A DNA stretch of 64,000 nt from Bacteroidetes bacterium UBA7662 (GCA_002483345.1 DLHS01000003.1:12369-76368), one strand, 5' to 3'; shown: positions 25,087-34,624, counted from the first letter of the stretch. A program made the numbers and translations. Notes: generated by a model from the letters alone, not told the origin.

Positions 25087-26601
25087 TTACTTCACAAATT
25101 TAACCACTTCCAGACCATTCCCGGTTTGCAAACGAAGCTGGTAAATACCGCCAGCCAGAGCATTTACGTCCAGTTGCAGTTGGTTATGACCCGCAGTGAG
25201 TTCAAAGCGTGCATTTTGAACCAACTGACCTTGCAGGTTATATATCCCGGCGCGGAGGCTTGTAGCCTCTTTTCCTTCCAGGCTGATATGCAACTGATCT
25301 GTCACCGGATTAGGATACACTTTTAAGGTATTCAAACCGGCTACAGAAGTATTGAGGGCAAAAGAACCAAAGTAATATTCTCTTTTTGATACATTGGTGT
25401 AAGCATCAGTAGCCATATCGAATTGCTCGCTCACCCATCTGAATACCCGGTTGTCACTGGAATAGTCATAAGTGTTTCGATTACCGAAAGCTGTCATCCA
25501 GCTATTATTCTGGTATATCTCTCCTTTTTCTTCCGTGAGATTCCCTGAAGCATCATAGGTCCAGCTCTCCCGGTAGCTGTTTTCCCAGTTGGCATTCACA
25601 TAATCCTCACCCAGCACAGCGGTCAGTTGGCCGCCTGTAAATGTATAACTCGCGCGATTGTCATTCACCCAGACAGTATCTGCCCACAACTGAACAACTG
25701 TTTCTGAAATCACACCGCCTGCCATGGTTGATGTACCTTTTTCTGTGTTTTCCCAGTTGCCCCCGATTTTGGTTTCCATGACATAATCAGTTGGTGTTCC
25801 TGCATAGGAATTTTCAGTCATGGCCACTTCTGTAAACAGAAAATTGCTTACATCGATGAGCCCGCCGAAAGTGGCAGAAAACCCGAAATAGCCCAGGCCA
25901 AAGTTTACATCACTGTATCGCTCTTCTTCCGGGTTCCAGGCCGAACCTGTCCAATAGGAAATAGTCAACCCCGTAGGTGCACTTCCTGCACCAAAGGTAA
26001 TACCCTGAAATCTGGTGTTTGGTGCCCAGGCAGCTGGAGTTGTCGAGAAATCAAATGAATAAGTCGTCGCTTCGGTCGGAATATTGCCGTTGTATGTGAT
26101 GGCTATGGAGTCTCCTGAATTAAGTTCAAGGGTGCCGTTGTTGTCCTGATATATCAGGAGAGCGGTTTGGTTACCCCGGATATCATAATTCATCACAAAG
26201 CGGTTCATAACCACAGGCGGAGAACCTGGAATCGTCAGAACTGCCTCGATTTTAGTAGCATTACCGGTAGCATTATAGGTGTATTCATAGGTGTAGGCAG
26301 GGATGCTTATCGGGCCCTGAACGACATACATTGTAATACTGCTGATTTTGCCATTGGTGTAACGCACCCGATATGCGCCATCCTGTACCCAGGCAGCACC
26401 ATCCCAACTGAAGGTTACTGCCGAATCGGGATAGCCGGAAGCAGCTACCCTGCTGTTGGCATTCGCAACTGGGAAACGCATGTCATTTTTCAACTGCTCC
26501 AGTTTAGGGTGCATTTTCAGGGTGCCAAACGGATGTTCAGGACGCGCTGCCTGCGTGCCGATGGCAAAAACGAGTACGCAAAATGTAAAAATGTATTTCA
26601 T
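25087..26601 (-). CDS. secreted protein with T9SS sorting domain
   Basis: 504 aa. Signal peptide MKYIFTFCVLVFAIGTQAA. The central part holds repeated strands of the type SWDGAAWVQDG, YTGSAWNPEEERYSD, WENSYRESWTYDASGNLTEE and YSSDNRVFRWVSEQ, loosely resembling the YD-like/beta-propeller repeats of Bacteroidota secreted proteins of unknown function. The last about 75 residues (VYPNPVTDQLHISLEGKEA ... GGIYQLRLQTGNGLEVVKFVK) are a type A T9SS C-terminal domain. It is a surface or released protein; no enzymatic motif is seen. A TAGCTTTG on the minus strand (26631-26638) is a candidate -7 element 30 nt upstream. Confidence 0.85.
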   Translation of the reverse strand: MKYIFTFCVLVFAIGTQAARPEHPFGTLKMHPKLEQLKNDMRFPVANANSRVAASGYPDSAVTFSWDGAAWVQDGAYRVRYTNGKISSITMYVVQGPISIPAYTYEYTYNATGNATKIEAVLTIPGSPPVVMNRFVMNYDIRGNQTALLIYQDNNGTLELNSGDSIAITYNGNIPTEATTYSFDFSTTPAAWAPNTRFQGITFGAGSAPTGLTISYWTGSAWNPEEERYSDVNFGLGYFGFSATFGGLIDVSNFLFTEVAMTENSYAGTPTDYVMETKIGGNWENTEKGTSTMAGGVISETVVQLWADTVWVNDNRASYTFTGGQLTAVLGEDYVNANWENSYRESWTYDASGNLTEEKGEIYQNNSWMTAFGNRNTYDYSSDNRVFRWVSEQFDMATDAYTNVSKREYYFGSFALNTSVAGLNTLKVYPNPVTDQLHISLEGKEATSLRAGIYNLQGQLVQNARFELTAGHNQLQLDVNALAGGIYQLRLQTGNGLEVVKFVK

Positions 26602-26909
26602 AGCAAAGAGTCGTTAGGTTAAATTTAAATCAAAGCTAAGATGAAAGACCCCTCAGTCATCCGCCACAGTTTATTAAATTGCGTTAAAATCAGCCATTTT
26701 TGACATTTTTACTACAAAATACCCTGTTCAGGGTAGAACATACGGCCCCTTTCAGAAATCATACAACCAACCCGGATAACCCTGTCCCGAAGAGCTCCTA
26801 CCTTTTAACAGGCCCGTCTCCGGCCAGACATTGTTAACACTTTAAGGTCTTGCAAACCGGATATTCATTTTACTGATTTTACCCTGTAACTTCGCTTCAA
26901 ACTTGTGCC
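26602..26909. other. divergent intergenic region, no gene seen
   Basis: 308 bp between the T9SS cargo gene and lgt. It should hold both promoters: TAGCTTTG (minus, 26631-26638) for the cargo gene and TAACTTCG near 26887 for lgt, the latter with one mismatch. A perfect 6-bp hairpin ACCCTG-TT-CAGGGT lies at 26721-26734; its role is unknown. No convincing open frame. Confidence 0.5.
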
Positions 26910-27704
26910 ATGCTCAACTACATCCACTGGAACATCAACCCTGAAATCCTGCCCGATATCTTACCTGTACGCTGGTATGGCGTTCTTTTTATGCTGGGGT
27001 TTGTCTTTGGGTACTATATACTCGAGCGCGTTTTTAAAGCAGAAAACAAACCTACCGCCTGGCTTGATTCTCTTTCGCTGTATGTAGGTGCCGGTACCAT
27101 ACTGGGTGCAAGACTGGGGCACTGTCTTTTCTACGAACCTGAATATTATCTGGGTCACCCGCTTGAAATCCTGAAAATATGGGAAGGCGGACTGGCCAGT
27201 CACGGAGCAGCCGTCGGCATTTTATTGGCGCACTGGCTTTTTGCCCGTAAAATAAAAGACATCAGCTTCCTCTGGATTACCGACCGGATGGTGATAGTAG
27301 TAGCACTGGCTGCAGTCTGTATCCGAACAGGAAATCTGATGAATTCTGAAATTGTTGGTGCCCCTACCGACCTCCCCTGGGGTTTTGTATTCGAACGCCT
27401 GGGTGAGAACTTTCCCCGTCACCCGACACAGATTTATGAAGCCCTCGCCTACCTGCTGATTTTTGGCTTCCTGTACCACCAATACTGGAAAAAAGGAGCC
27501 GGTGAAAAGCCGGGGCGACTTTTCGGCTATTTTTTGGTACTTGTTTTCGGATTCCGCTTTTTTGTGGAATACATCAAGGATGTACAGGTTGACTTCGAAA
27601 AATCGATGGCACTCAATATGGGGCAATGGCTGAGTATACCGCTGGTATTACTGGGCATCGTACTCATCCTGAGAAGCTCCAAAGCAGCTTCCGGGACTTC
27701 TTAA
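26910..27704 (+). CDS. lgt: prolipoprotein diacylglyceryl transferase Lgt
   Basis: 264 aa inner-membrane protein with about seven membrane segments. It transfers diacylglycerol from phosphatidylglycerol to the lipobox cysteine of prolipoproteins, the first step in maturing the many lipoproteins encoded in this window. Diagnostic parts are RWYGVLFMLGFVFGY near the N-terminus, GGLASHGAAVGILL (the usual HGG is HGA here), the Lgt signature RTGNLMNSEIVG with its essential arginine and asparagine, and RHPTQIYEALAY. The end overlaps the convergent hutH gene by 4 nt. Confidence 0.95.
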   Translation: MLNYIHWNINPEILPDILPVRWYGVLFMLGFVFGYYILERVFKAENKPTAWLDSLSLYVGAGTILGARLGHCLFYEPEYYLGHPLEILKIWEGGLASHGAAVGILLAHWLFARKIKDISFLWITDRMVIVVALAAVCIRTGNLMNSEIVGAPTDLPWGFVFERLGENFPRHPTQIYEALAYLLIFGFLYHQYWKKGAGEKPGRLFGYFLVLVFGFRFFVEYIKDVQVDFEKSMALNMGQWLSIPLVLLGIVLILRSSKAASGTS

Positions 27705-29179
27705 TAGCTTTGCAGAAATCGCTTGGAGGCTACGATGTCATCGTGCAGCAAACGGTCTTCTGCCAGAAAAGGCACTTTTTTACGGTAGGCAGCCAGTAGT
27801 TTGCTGAGTCCCGCGGATGTTTTCCAGTCTCCCCTTAAATCAAACGCCTGGGCCGCATTCATCAGCTCAATGGCCAGAATGGTTTCTACATTGTCAAGTA
27901 CCCGGTACAGTTTGGTAGCAGCATTGGCCCCCATGCTAACATGGTCTTCCTGTCCGTTCGAGGAAGTAATGGAATCAATAGATGCCGGCACCGCCAGTTG
28001 TTTGTTCTGACTGGCAATGGATGCGGCTGTATACTGCGGTATCATCAGGCCACTGTTCAGGCCGGAATGGGCTATCAGGAAAGCAGGGAGTCCCCTGCTG
28101 CCGGAAATAAGCTGATAGGTACGGCGTTCACTGATAGCACCCAGCTCAGCCATCGCAATCGCCAGAAAATCGAGGGCGAAAGCGAGCGGCTGTCCATGAA
28201 AATTACCTCCGGATATAATCATATCCTCTTCCGGGAAAAGATTCGGATTATCGCTGACAGCGTTTATTTCGGTCTCAAAAACAGAAGCCGCATGTAACCA
28301 GGTATCGTAGCTGGCACCATGTACCTGCGGCACACAACGAAATGAATACGGATCCTGCACGGCTGTTTTGGTACGGGCGGCCGTAGGGCTGCCAGTCAGC
28401 CAGTCGCGGATAGCAGCGGCTACATGCTGCTGGCCCAAATGGGGACGTACTTCATGAACCAATGGATGAAAAGGTTCTGTGCGGCAGTCAAAGGCCTCTA
28501 TCGAGAGGGCTGCTATCATCGCTGCCTGATCTATCAGCTGCTGTCCTTTCAATATAGCATAAACGCCATAGGCCGACATAAACTGGGTACCGTTCAAAAG
28601 TGCCAACCCTTCTTTGGCCTGCAAAACAATGGGCTCCCAGCCAAAAGTAGGCAACAAGCTGCTGCTGTGCGTTATATTGCCGTTTACCCATACCTCTCCC
28701 AACCCCAGCAAAGGCAAAGAAAGATGTGCGAGCGGTGCCAGATCACCGGATGCTCCCAAAGAGCCCTGTTCATAAACAACCGGCAATACATCATGGTTGT
28801 ATAAATCTACCAGGCGTTGTACGGTTGCCAACTGTACCCCGGAATGACCGTATGCCAACGACTGAATCTTCAACACCAGCATCAGACGGATAATGGCAAC
28901 CGGAACCATATTACCGGTTCCACAGGCGTGCGACATCACCAGATTGCGTTGCAGGCTGGAAAGATCATTTTTGGAGATAGCAATGTCGCAGAGCGAACCA
29001 AAGCCGGTATTAATGCCGTAAAAAAGCTGGTCACTGTCAGCCAGCTTATCATCAAGGTATTTTTTACAGGCCTGGATACGTGCCACGGCCTGTGTACTGA
29101 GCGCGAGTTTGTTACCCGGCTCCATCAATTCGCCCAAGGTCGAAAAATCAAGCGGTTCTCCCAGGTAGATGGTTTTCAT
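27701..29179 (-). CDS. hutH: histidine ammonia-lyase HutH
   Basis: 492 aa. It converts L-histidine to urocanate and ammonia. The A143-S144-G145 triad in GSLGASGDLAPLAHL forms the MIO prosthetic group; YGINTGFG (near residue 54) and the QDPYSFRCVPQVHG region, typical of the histidine rather than phenylalanine enzyme, are present. No hutU, hutI or hutG gene is in the window. Its start overlaps the hisS stop (ATGA, 4 nt), an unusual pairing of a histidine-degrading enzyme with the histidine-charging enzyme. Confidence 0.92.
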   Translation of the reverse strand: MKTIYLGEPLDFSTLGELMEPGNKLALSTQAVARIQACKKYLDDKLADSDQLFYGINTGFGSLCDIAISKNDLSSLQRNLVMSHACGTGNMVPVAIIRLMLVLKIQSLAYGHSGVQLATVQRLVDLYNHDVLPVVYEQGSLGASGDLAPLAHLSLPLLGLGEVWVNGNITHSSSLLPTFGWEPIVLQAKEGLALLNGTQFMSAYGVYAILKGQQLIDQAAMIAALSIEAFDCRTEPFHPLVHEVRPHLGQQHVAAAIRDWLTGSPTAARTKTAVQDPYSFRCVPQVHGASYDTWLHAASVFETEINAVSDNPNLFPEEDMIISGGNFHGQPLAFALDFLAIAMAELGAISERRTYQLISGSRGLPAFLIAHSGLNSGLMIPQYTAASIASQNKQLAVPASIDSITSSNGQEDHVSMGANAATKLYRVLDNVETILAIELMNAAQAFDLRGDWKTSAGLSKLLAAYRKKVPFLAEDRLLHDDIVASKRFLQSY

Positions 29180-30555
29180 AAAGCATTCTTTAGATGTTGA
29201 GCCAGCTGATTTATACCTACAGGACTTTGCTGACCGGAACGAATATCCTTGAGCATGACCGATTGCCCGGCAACTTCCTGATCACCAATCAGGGCGAGGT
29301 AAGGAATGGCCTTGGCTTCCGCATAAGAAAAAGCCTTTTTCATCTTACCGGCCTCCAGATACAATTCCGCTGCCATTCCAGCCGCCCTGAGCTGTCGCAA
29401 AAGTGAACCGGCATACTCAAACTGAGCGTCATCAAAGATGTAAAGCAGTATATCACTCGACCGCTGGACTGTTTCCGGGAAAAGGTTGAGTTGTTCCATC
29501 ACATCCAGTATCCTTTCGGCACCGAAAGAAATCCCTACCCCCGTTAAACCATCCACTCCGAAAATGCCGGTGAGATTGTCGTAGCGACCACCACCGCCTA
29601 TGCTACCCATGGCCACTTCGTGGGTTACCACCTCCAGGATGGTTCCGGTATAATAGTCTAAGCCTCGGGCGAGGGTCGGGTCAAACACAAGGTGTTTTCC
29701 CAAATCAAAAGGCTCGATCAACTTAAACAAAAGATGCAATTCTTCCAGCCCTTTGTGCAGATGGGCATCCTCAGAAAAAGCAGCCAGTGCAGCCCATTTT
29801 TCGGACGTCACGGTTTTCTCCAACACACCAAAAAAAGCATTTATGTTATTCTCTGAAGCGCCATGGGCAACCATTTCGGCTGTCATGGCTTCTCTGCCTA
29901 TTTTATCCAGTTTGTCAAGTATCACAATAAATTCCGTGACCTTCTGGCCCATGCCGATGGCTTGCGCTATACCGGCAAATAACTTTCTGTTGTTGATACG
30001 AACACTGAAATCACGAAACCCTAGTTTTTTGAATACGGTGACGTAAATAGCACATAGTTCAGCCTCGTTAAACAATGAATCTGACCCGATCACATCGGCA
30101 TCGCACTGATAAAACTCCCGGTAACGGCCTTTCTGAGGCCTGTCAGCCCGCCAGACGGGCTGAATCTGGTATCTTTTGAAAGGAAAGGCGATGTTGTGCC
30201 GGTTCATGGAAACATACCGGGCCAAAGGCACGGTAAGATCATACCGAAGCGCTTTTTCACTCACCAGGCTGGTGAAAGAACGGGATTGGTTTTCTTTCGC
30301 GCTTTCGAAATCGTTGGTATCCACCTCCTTCAGGTAGTCACCCGAATTGAGGATTTTAAAAATGAGCCTGTCACCTTCCTCGCCGTATTTTCCGGTGAGG
30401 GTGCTCAGGTTTTCCATCGCAGGTGTTTCCAGGGGCTGATAGCCGTATTGTCTGAAAACGCCTTCAATGATATTGAAGATGTACTTACGTTTGGCCATCA
30501 GGGCCGGGCCGAAATCTCGGGTGCCTCTGGCGAGACTGGGTTTAATGGTTTGCAT
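29176..30555 (-). CDS. hisS: histidyl-tRNA synthetase
   Basis: 459 aa class II aminoacyl-tRNA synthetase. The N-terminal GTRDFGP, the catalytic motif 2 RYQIQPVWRADRPQKGRYREFYQCDADVIG, the histidine-specific LDYYTGTILE and the motif 3 region GGGRYDNLTG ... GISFGAERI are present, followed by a C-terminal anticodon-binding domain (ILLYIFDD...). A minus-strand TAATTTTG (30575-30582) overlapping the dnaA stop codon may give it its own promoter. Confidence 0.96.
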   Translation of the reverse strand: MQTIKPSLARGTRDFGPALMAKRKYIFNIIEGVFRQYGYQPLETPAMENLSTLTGKYGEEGDRLIFKILNSGDYLKEVDTNDFESAKENQSRSFTSLVSEKALRYDLTVPLARYVSMNRHNIAFPFKRYQIQPVWRADRPQKGRYREFYQCDADVIGSDSLFNEAELCAIYVTVFKKLGFRDFSVRINNRKLFAGIAQAIGMGQKVTEFIVILDKLDKIGREAMTAEMVAHGASENNINAFFGVLEKTVTSEKWAALAAFSEDAHLHKGLEELHLLFKLIEPFDLGKHLVFDPTLARGLDYYTGTILEVVTHEVAMGSIGGGGRYDNLTGIFGVDGLTGVGISFGAERILDVMEQLNLFPETVQRSSDILLYIFDDAQFEYAGSLLRQLRAAGMAAELYLEAGKMKKAFSYAEAKAIPYLALIGDQEVAGQSVMLKDIRSGQQSPVGINQLAQHLKNAL

Positions 30556-30579
30556 CCGGTGTGTGCTTACCGGGCAAAA

Positions 30580-32022
30580 TTACACGGTACTGATCTTAAT
30601 TTTCTTCTGAATATCTTCCACGAAGCCTTTAAACTTACGGTCGGTCTCCATGAGGTCTTCTACGGTCTGGCAAGAGTGAATTACCGTACTGTGATCGCGG
30701 CCGCCAAAGTACTCTCCAATGGTTTTGAGGCTGTTTTTAGTCAGTTTTTTGGCGAAATACATCGAAATCTGACGGGCCTGTACGATTTCCCGCTTGCGGG
30801 TTTTGGCCTTCAGCAAGTCTACCGGCAGATCAAAATACTCGCAAACGAGGTTTTGAATACTCTCAATAGAAATTTCCAGTGATACGTTGCGGACAAAATT
30901 ACGCATTACCACTTTGGCGAGTTCAATATCCGGCTGTTTGTTATTCAGCGTTGTATAAGCAAGCAGGGAGGTTATGGCTCCTTCCAGCTCGCGTATGTTG
31001 GTAGTGATGTTGTGGGCGATGAACTCAACCACCTCCCTGGGCAGTTCAATACCATCGGCGTACATCTTCATCTCGAGTATGGCTACCCTGGTTTCGAAAT
31101 CAGGCACCTGCAGATCGGTGCTCAAACCCCATTTGAAACGGGAGAGCAGCCTTTCCTCCATCCCTTTCAGGTCCTTGGGTGCCCGGTCACTGGTAAGTAT
31201 GAGCTGCTTGCCGGTCTGGTGGAGGTGGTTGAAGATGTGGAAGAAAACGTCCTGGGTCTTCTCCTTGTTGGCGAAGTTGTGTACGTCATCAATCACCAGC
31301 ACATCGATGAGCTGATAGAAGTTCACAAAGTCGTTGGCGGAATTATTCCGGAGCGAATCAATGAACTGCTGGGTGAATTTTTCCGCAGTTACGTAGAGAA
31401 CTGTTTTGTTCGGGAAATTGAGTTTCACCTGATTGCCGATGGCCTGTACCAGGTGAGACTTGCCCAACCCTACTGCACCGTAAATCATCAAAGGATTAAA
31501 AGAGGTGCCGCCTGGTTTGGAGGCGACCGCCATACCAGCCGAACGGGCCAGGCGGTTGGAATCGCCTTCTACGAAGTTTTCGAATGAATATCGCGGGTTA
31601 AGCTGCGAATCGATGTTAATCTTTTTGAGACCCGGAATGATGAACGGGTTTTTAATCGACGAGCCGATGTTCATCGGAACGGTCAGATCAGGATTTTTGG
31701 CTTTCATGCCGTTGCCAGGCATGTTGATGGTATACGGCGCTTTGTCGGCGGTGGCATGCTCCATCACTATGCTGTACTCCAGACGACCTTCTGCCCCGAG
31801 CTCCCGACGAATGGTTTTATGCAGCAAATTGACGTAGTGCTCTTCCAGCCACTCATAAAAAAACTGGCTCGGCACCTGAATCGTCAGTACGTTATCCTTC
31901 AGACGCACCGGTTTGATGGGCTCAAACCAGGTCTTAAAACTCTGAGGATTCACGTTGTCGCGTATGATCGACAAACAGTTGCTCCATACCATTTCCATCG
32001 TTCTCTCCATAGGCTCGTTCAT
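30580..32022 (-). CDS. dnaA: chromosomal replication initiator DnaA
   Basis: 480 aa, normal length. It binds DnaA boxes, melts the origin with ATP and loads helicase. Domain I is at the N-terminus (WSNCLSIIRDNVNPQSFKTWF), the AAA+ domain has Walker A YGAVGLGKSHL at 181-191 and Walker B VLVIDDVHNF, and domain IV ends with the DNA-binding signature GGRDHSTVIHSCQ. hisS follows 24 nt downstream. Upstream lies a strongly AT-rich intergenic region. Confidence 0.97.
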   Translation of the reverse strand: MNEPMERTMEMVWSNCLSIIRDNVNPQSFKTWFEPIKPVRLKDNVLTIQVPSQFFYEWLEEHYVNLLHKTIRRELGAEGRLEYSIVMEHATADKAPYTINMPGNGMKAKNPDLTVPMNIGSSIKNPFIIPGLKKINIDSQLNPRYSFENFVEGDSNRLARSAGMAVASKPGGTSFNPLMIYGAVGLGKSHLVQAIGNQVKLNFPNKTVLYVTAEKFTQQFIDSLRNNSANDFVNFYQLIDVLVIDDVHNFANKEKTQDVFFHIFNHLHQTGKQLILTSDRAPKDLKGMEERLLSRFKWGLSTDLQVPDFETRVAILEMKMYADGIELPREVVEFIAHNITTNIRELEGAITSLLAYTTLNNKQPDIELAKVVMRNFVRNVSLEISIESIQNLVCEYFDLPVDLLKAKTRKREIVQARQISMYFAKKLTKNSLKTIGEYFGGRDHSTVIHSCQTVEDLMETDRKFKGFVEDIQKKIKISTV

Positions 32023-32344
32023 AGTATCCGAATTGGTCGGGAGGTCGAATATGAAACAAAAAAACTTCTCTAAAAAACTCCGAAACCTCTTGACTTTGTT
32101 AGAAGAATGACAAGGGGCTGAATAGCACGTGATTTACCAACATCTAGCTGCAAAACTTTTTCTAAAAAGTTTTTAGACGAATCGCTTGACTTTTATTTAT
32201 AAATTATATGAAATTGATAATCAGTTAGTTACAAAACATTTAACTATTTAGTAATGATTTGTTCACATAGTTATCCCAATTGTTTCTTATGTAATGTGCT
32301 TTAAATCAGCAGCCTTCCATTTGTGCCTTTCGGGTACTAACGAA
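32023..32344. other. AT-rich region upstream of dnaA; possible regulatory region or oriC
   Basis: 322 bp without a gene. A 10-bp perfect inverted repeat AAAACTTTTT-CT-AAAAAGTTTT lies at 32152-32173. From about 32180 to 32290 the sequence is very AT-rich, and TTATCCCAA (32271-32279) is a two-mismatch DnaA box. One weak box is too little to call an origin; it could equally be only the dnaA leader and the 3' region of the metallophosphatase gene. Confidence 0.3.
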
Positions 32345-33268
32345 CTAACCAACATTTGCGCTCCGATTCCGATAAGTCCGCCTTTTTTTACCCGACTTTT
32401 CAAATCTAAAATCTATGCGTCCCAATCTAATACCAGAGTGTCCGACCTGTGCTATGAGCGTAGCTTTTCCTCCCGGATTTTGCACTTCCACCGGAGGGTC
32501 AAGGAAGCTGTGCGTATGCCCTCCGATAATTAAATCTATCCCCTCAACCTGAGCTGCCAACAATCGATCTGAAACCCTGTTGTCCTTGTACTGATACCCC
32601 AGGTGCGAGAGACAAATGATAAAGTCAACCTCCAGCTCTCTAAACATGGCAACCTGTGCTTTGGCAACGGATACGGGATCCCAATAGCGTATTTTCCCGA
32701 ACAATCTGGCCGGTATCAAACCATCGGGACTAATGCCGAGACCGAAAACACCTATACGAAGCGGGCCTTTCTGAATAATGATATGCGGTTTCACCTTACC
32801 TGCCAGCACCGTTTCACTGAAATCATAGTTGGCAACTACAAAAGGGAACGTTACATGCTGCAATTGTTTGGCGAAATTTTCGATGCCTTCGTCAAAATCA
32901 TGGTTACCCATAGTAGCCACTTCATAACCCATGGCCTCCATGGCCTTCATCTCTGGTTCACCTTTGAAAAAATTGAAATAAGGCGTCCCCTGGAAGATGT
33001 CCCCGGCATCGACAAGCAAGGTATGGGCCGTCGATTGCCTGATCTGATCAATCAGCTGCTTGCGGCGGGCGACTCCTCCCAGCCCTGCATATTGTCCCTC
33101 CGGATAGGGATCCAGGCGGCTGTGGGTGTCGTTGGTATGGAGCAGACTGAGGCTTATCACCTCGTCATCGGGCAACGCCCACAAACCTGAGGGCATCAAA
33201 ACTGCAGCAGCGGCTACCACAGAAGCCTGCCGGACAAAATCGCGGCGCCCTTTATCGAATTCTTCCAT
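32345..33268 (-). CDS. metallophosphatase, 5'-nucleotidase N-terminal domain, Tat signal
   Basis: 307 aa. The N-terminus (GRRDFVRQASVVAAAAVLMPSGLWA) is a twin-arginine signal with RRDF. The body is the calcineurin-like half of UshA/5'-nucleotidase: LLHTNDTHSRLDP, DAGDIFQGTPYFN, GNHDFDEG and the C-terminal GGHTHSF, which bind the two metals. It hydrolyses nucleotides or nucleotide sugars in the periplasm. It lacks the substrate-specificity C-terminal domain, which is encoded by the gene immediately upstream and overlapping by 17 nt. Confidence 0.92.
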   Translation of the reverse strand: MEEFDKGRRDFVRQASVVAAAAVLMPSGLWALPDDEVISLSLLHTNDTHSRLDPYPEGQYAGLGGVARRKQLIDQIRQSTAHTLLVDAGDIFQGTPYFNFFKGEPEMKAMEAMGYEVATMGNHDFDEGIENFAKQLQHVTFPFVVANYDFSETVLAGKVKPHIIIQKGPLRIGVFGLGISPDGLIPARLFGKIRYWDPVSVAKAQVAMFRELEVDFIICLSHLGYQYKDNRVSDRLLAAQVEGIDLIIGGHTHSFLDPPVEVQNPGGKATLIAQVGHSGIRLGRIDFRFEKSGKKRRTYRNRSANVG

Positions 33269-33989
33269 CGGTCATGGGTTTGAGAACAATACCATCCCGG
33301 TGCATGCCACGGAAAGCTGTCACATATAAATCACGCAGCAGTTCCGGGGTACGTTGGCTGATACGGGCTTCCTTCAGAAAATCACATCCATCTCCGCCCT
33401 CCGCCAGATAATCAATGGTAGCCAGTTTATAACGGGCATTCATATCTATGGGCTTGCCCCCGATGGTAACATCAACAGCCTTTCCTTCTCTCCTGATAAA
33501 ACGAACGCCTGCCAGCGGAGTCCCGCCTTTGGCTGCCCAGTGATCCAGCAATTGCTGAAGGAGCCTGCCGTCCAGGTCGAGTATCACCACATAATTCATA
33601 AATGGCATGATTTCCATCACTGCCCCCATGGTTACCTGCCCGGCCGGCAGCGCGGCTCGTATGCCGCCATAATTTAATAAAGCCACCTCAACGGGTTCAT
33701 ATTTACGACTTACCTCAATAAGCATGATATCTGCCAGCAAATTGCCTAAGGCAGACTCCGGCTGGGCTTTGACCATCACCGCATCACTTTGAATCAGCAC
33801 AGCATTTACTTCTTTTTCCAGGCTGTCCCGGTATGGCCGTAAGGCGACTCTTAACAGGCTGTCTCCCCCGCGATAAGAACTATCTATCTTGTACTGCTCT
33901 GTTTGCAGGTTGTTGGGCCTGTAGCTTGCAGTTTTACAGGATACAAATGCCACTGTAAACAGCAGCCACAACAGCCAATGCCTGTTCAT
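33252..33989 (-). CDS. 5'-nucleotidase C-terminal domain lipoprotein
   Basis: 245 aa. The signal MNRHWLLWLLFTVAFVSCKTA makes it a lipoprotein. The mature part is the 5_nucleotid_C domain: AQPESALGNLLADIML, NYGGIRAALPAGQVTMG and EIMPFMNYVVILDL are its landmarks, which in full-length enzymes bind the nucleotide base. It lies before and overlaps the metallophosphatase gene, so the two halves are probably made together and act as one split enzyme. The order of the two domains is the reverse of the fused protein. Confidence 0.9.
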   Translation of the reverse strand: MNRHWLLWLLFTVAFVSCKTASYRPNNLQTEQYKIDSSYRGGDSLLRVALRPYRDSLEKEVNAVLIQSDAVMVKAQPESALGNLLADIMLIEVSRKYEPVEVALLNYGGIRAALPAGQVTMGAVMEIMPFMNYVVILDLDGRLLQQLLDHWAAKGGTPLAGVRFIRREGKAVDVTIGGKPIDMNARYKLATIDYLAEGGDGCDFLKEARISQRTPELLRDLYVTAFRGMHRDGIVLKPMTDGRIR

Positions 33990-34504
33990 AAACGGTCTGT
34001 TTCACGCCGCAACTGGATAAGTGCATTGGCGGTTGGATAAACTGCACGTCCGCGCAGCAATTCAAACAAACGCCGGCTATAATCCATGGCAGTTGCTTCC
34101 GGTCCTAAACCCTGTGCGGCCTGGTTGACAACAGCAGTAACATCCTCTTTCGCTGATCTGATGGCTTCCCATGTATCGGCATGCAGGTATATCTGCTGCG
34201 CCATGTTGTGCTCGTATTCTGCCCTTATACTGGTGAGCAAGGTCAGCTGTAAGGTTTGCGCATTCATACCTGCTTCACTGAGCCGGTGCACCATGGCCTC
34301 GGGAGAGATGCGCTCCAGAAATAAAGCCAGGCGCTCCGCAGCCTGCAAACGAACAGGCAGTAAATGTTTCAGTTGCTCTTGTCTGATTTGCTGTTGCTGT
34401 AACTCCTGTGTCTTGTGAAACTGCCAGCGCAGGACACGGTCAGTGGTCCACAAAACCACGAGTGAAGGCAAAATGTACTTGAGAATTTCCAGGATATCGG
34501 ACAT
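33986..34504 (-). CDS. membrane-anchored coiled-coil protein of unknown function
   Basis: 172 aa. An N-terminal hydrophobic helix (ILEILKYILPSLVVLWTT, residues about 4-21) is followed by an amphipathic, glutamine-rich segment (HKTQELQQQQIRQEQLKHLLP) and a helical soluble part. It looks like a conserved Bacteroidota protein with one N-terminal membrane anchor, but I cannot assign a function. It overlaps the next gene by 4 nt, forming a three-gene unit with the split 5'-nucleotidase. Confidence 0.8.
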   Translation of the reverse strand: MSDILEILKYILPSLVVLWTTDRVLRWQFHKTQELQQQQIRQEQLKHLLPVRLQAAERLALFLERISPEAMVHRLSEAGMNAQTLQLTLLTSIRAEYEHNMAQQIYLHADTWEAIRSAKEDVTAVVNQAAQGLGPEATAMDYSRRLFELLRGRAVYPTANALIQLRRETDRL

Positions 34505-34624
34505 ACTGTATCAGTTATGTCAAAAATACAACTAATTAGCTGCGCTGAGCCTATCCCAGGGTGTTAAGGGTTGGTTAAGGCCCACCGCTACGCTGTTCCG
34601 CGAGTGCCGCAGATGAGGCCCCCT

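Noticed and set aside
30196..30882. 228-codon plus-strand frame
   Set aside because: Spans the hisS/dnaA junction on the opposite strand; both of those genes are certain.
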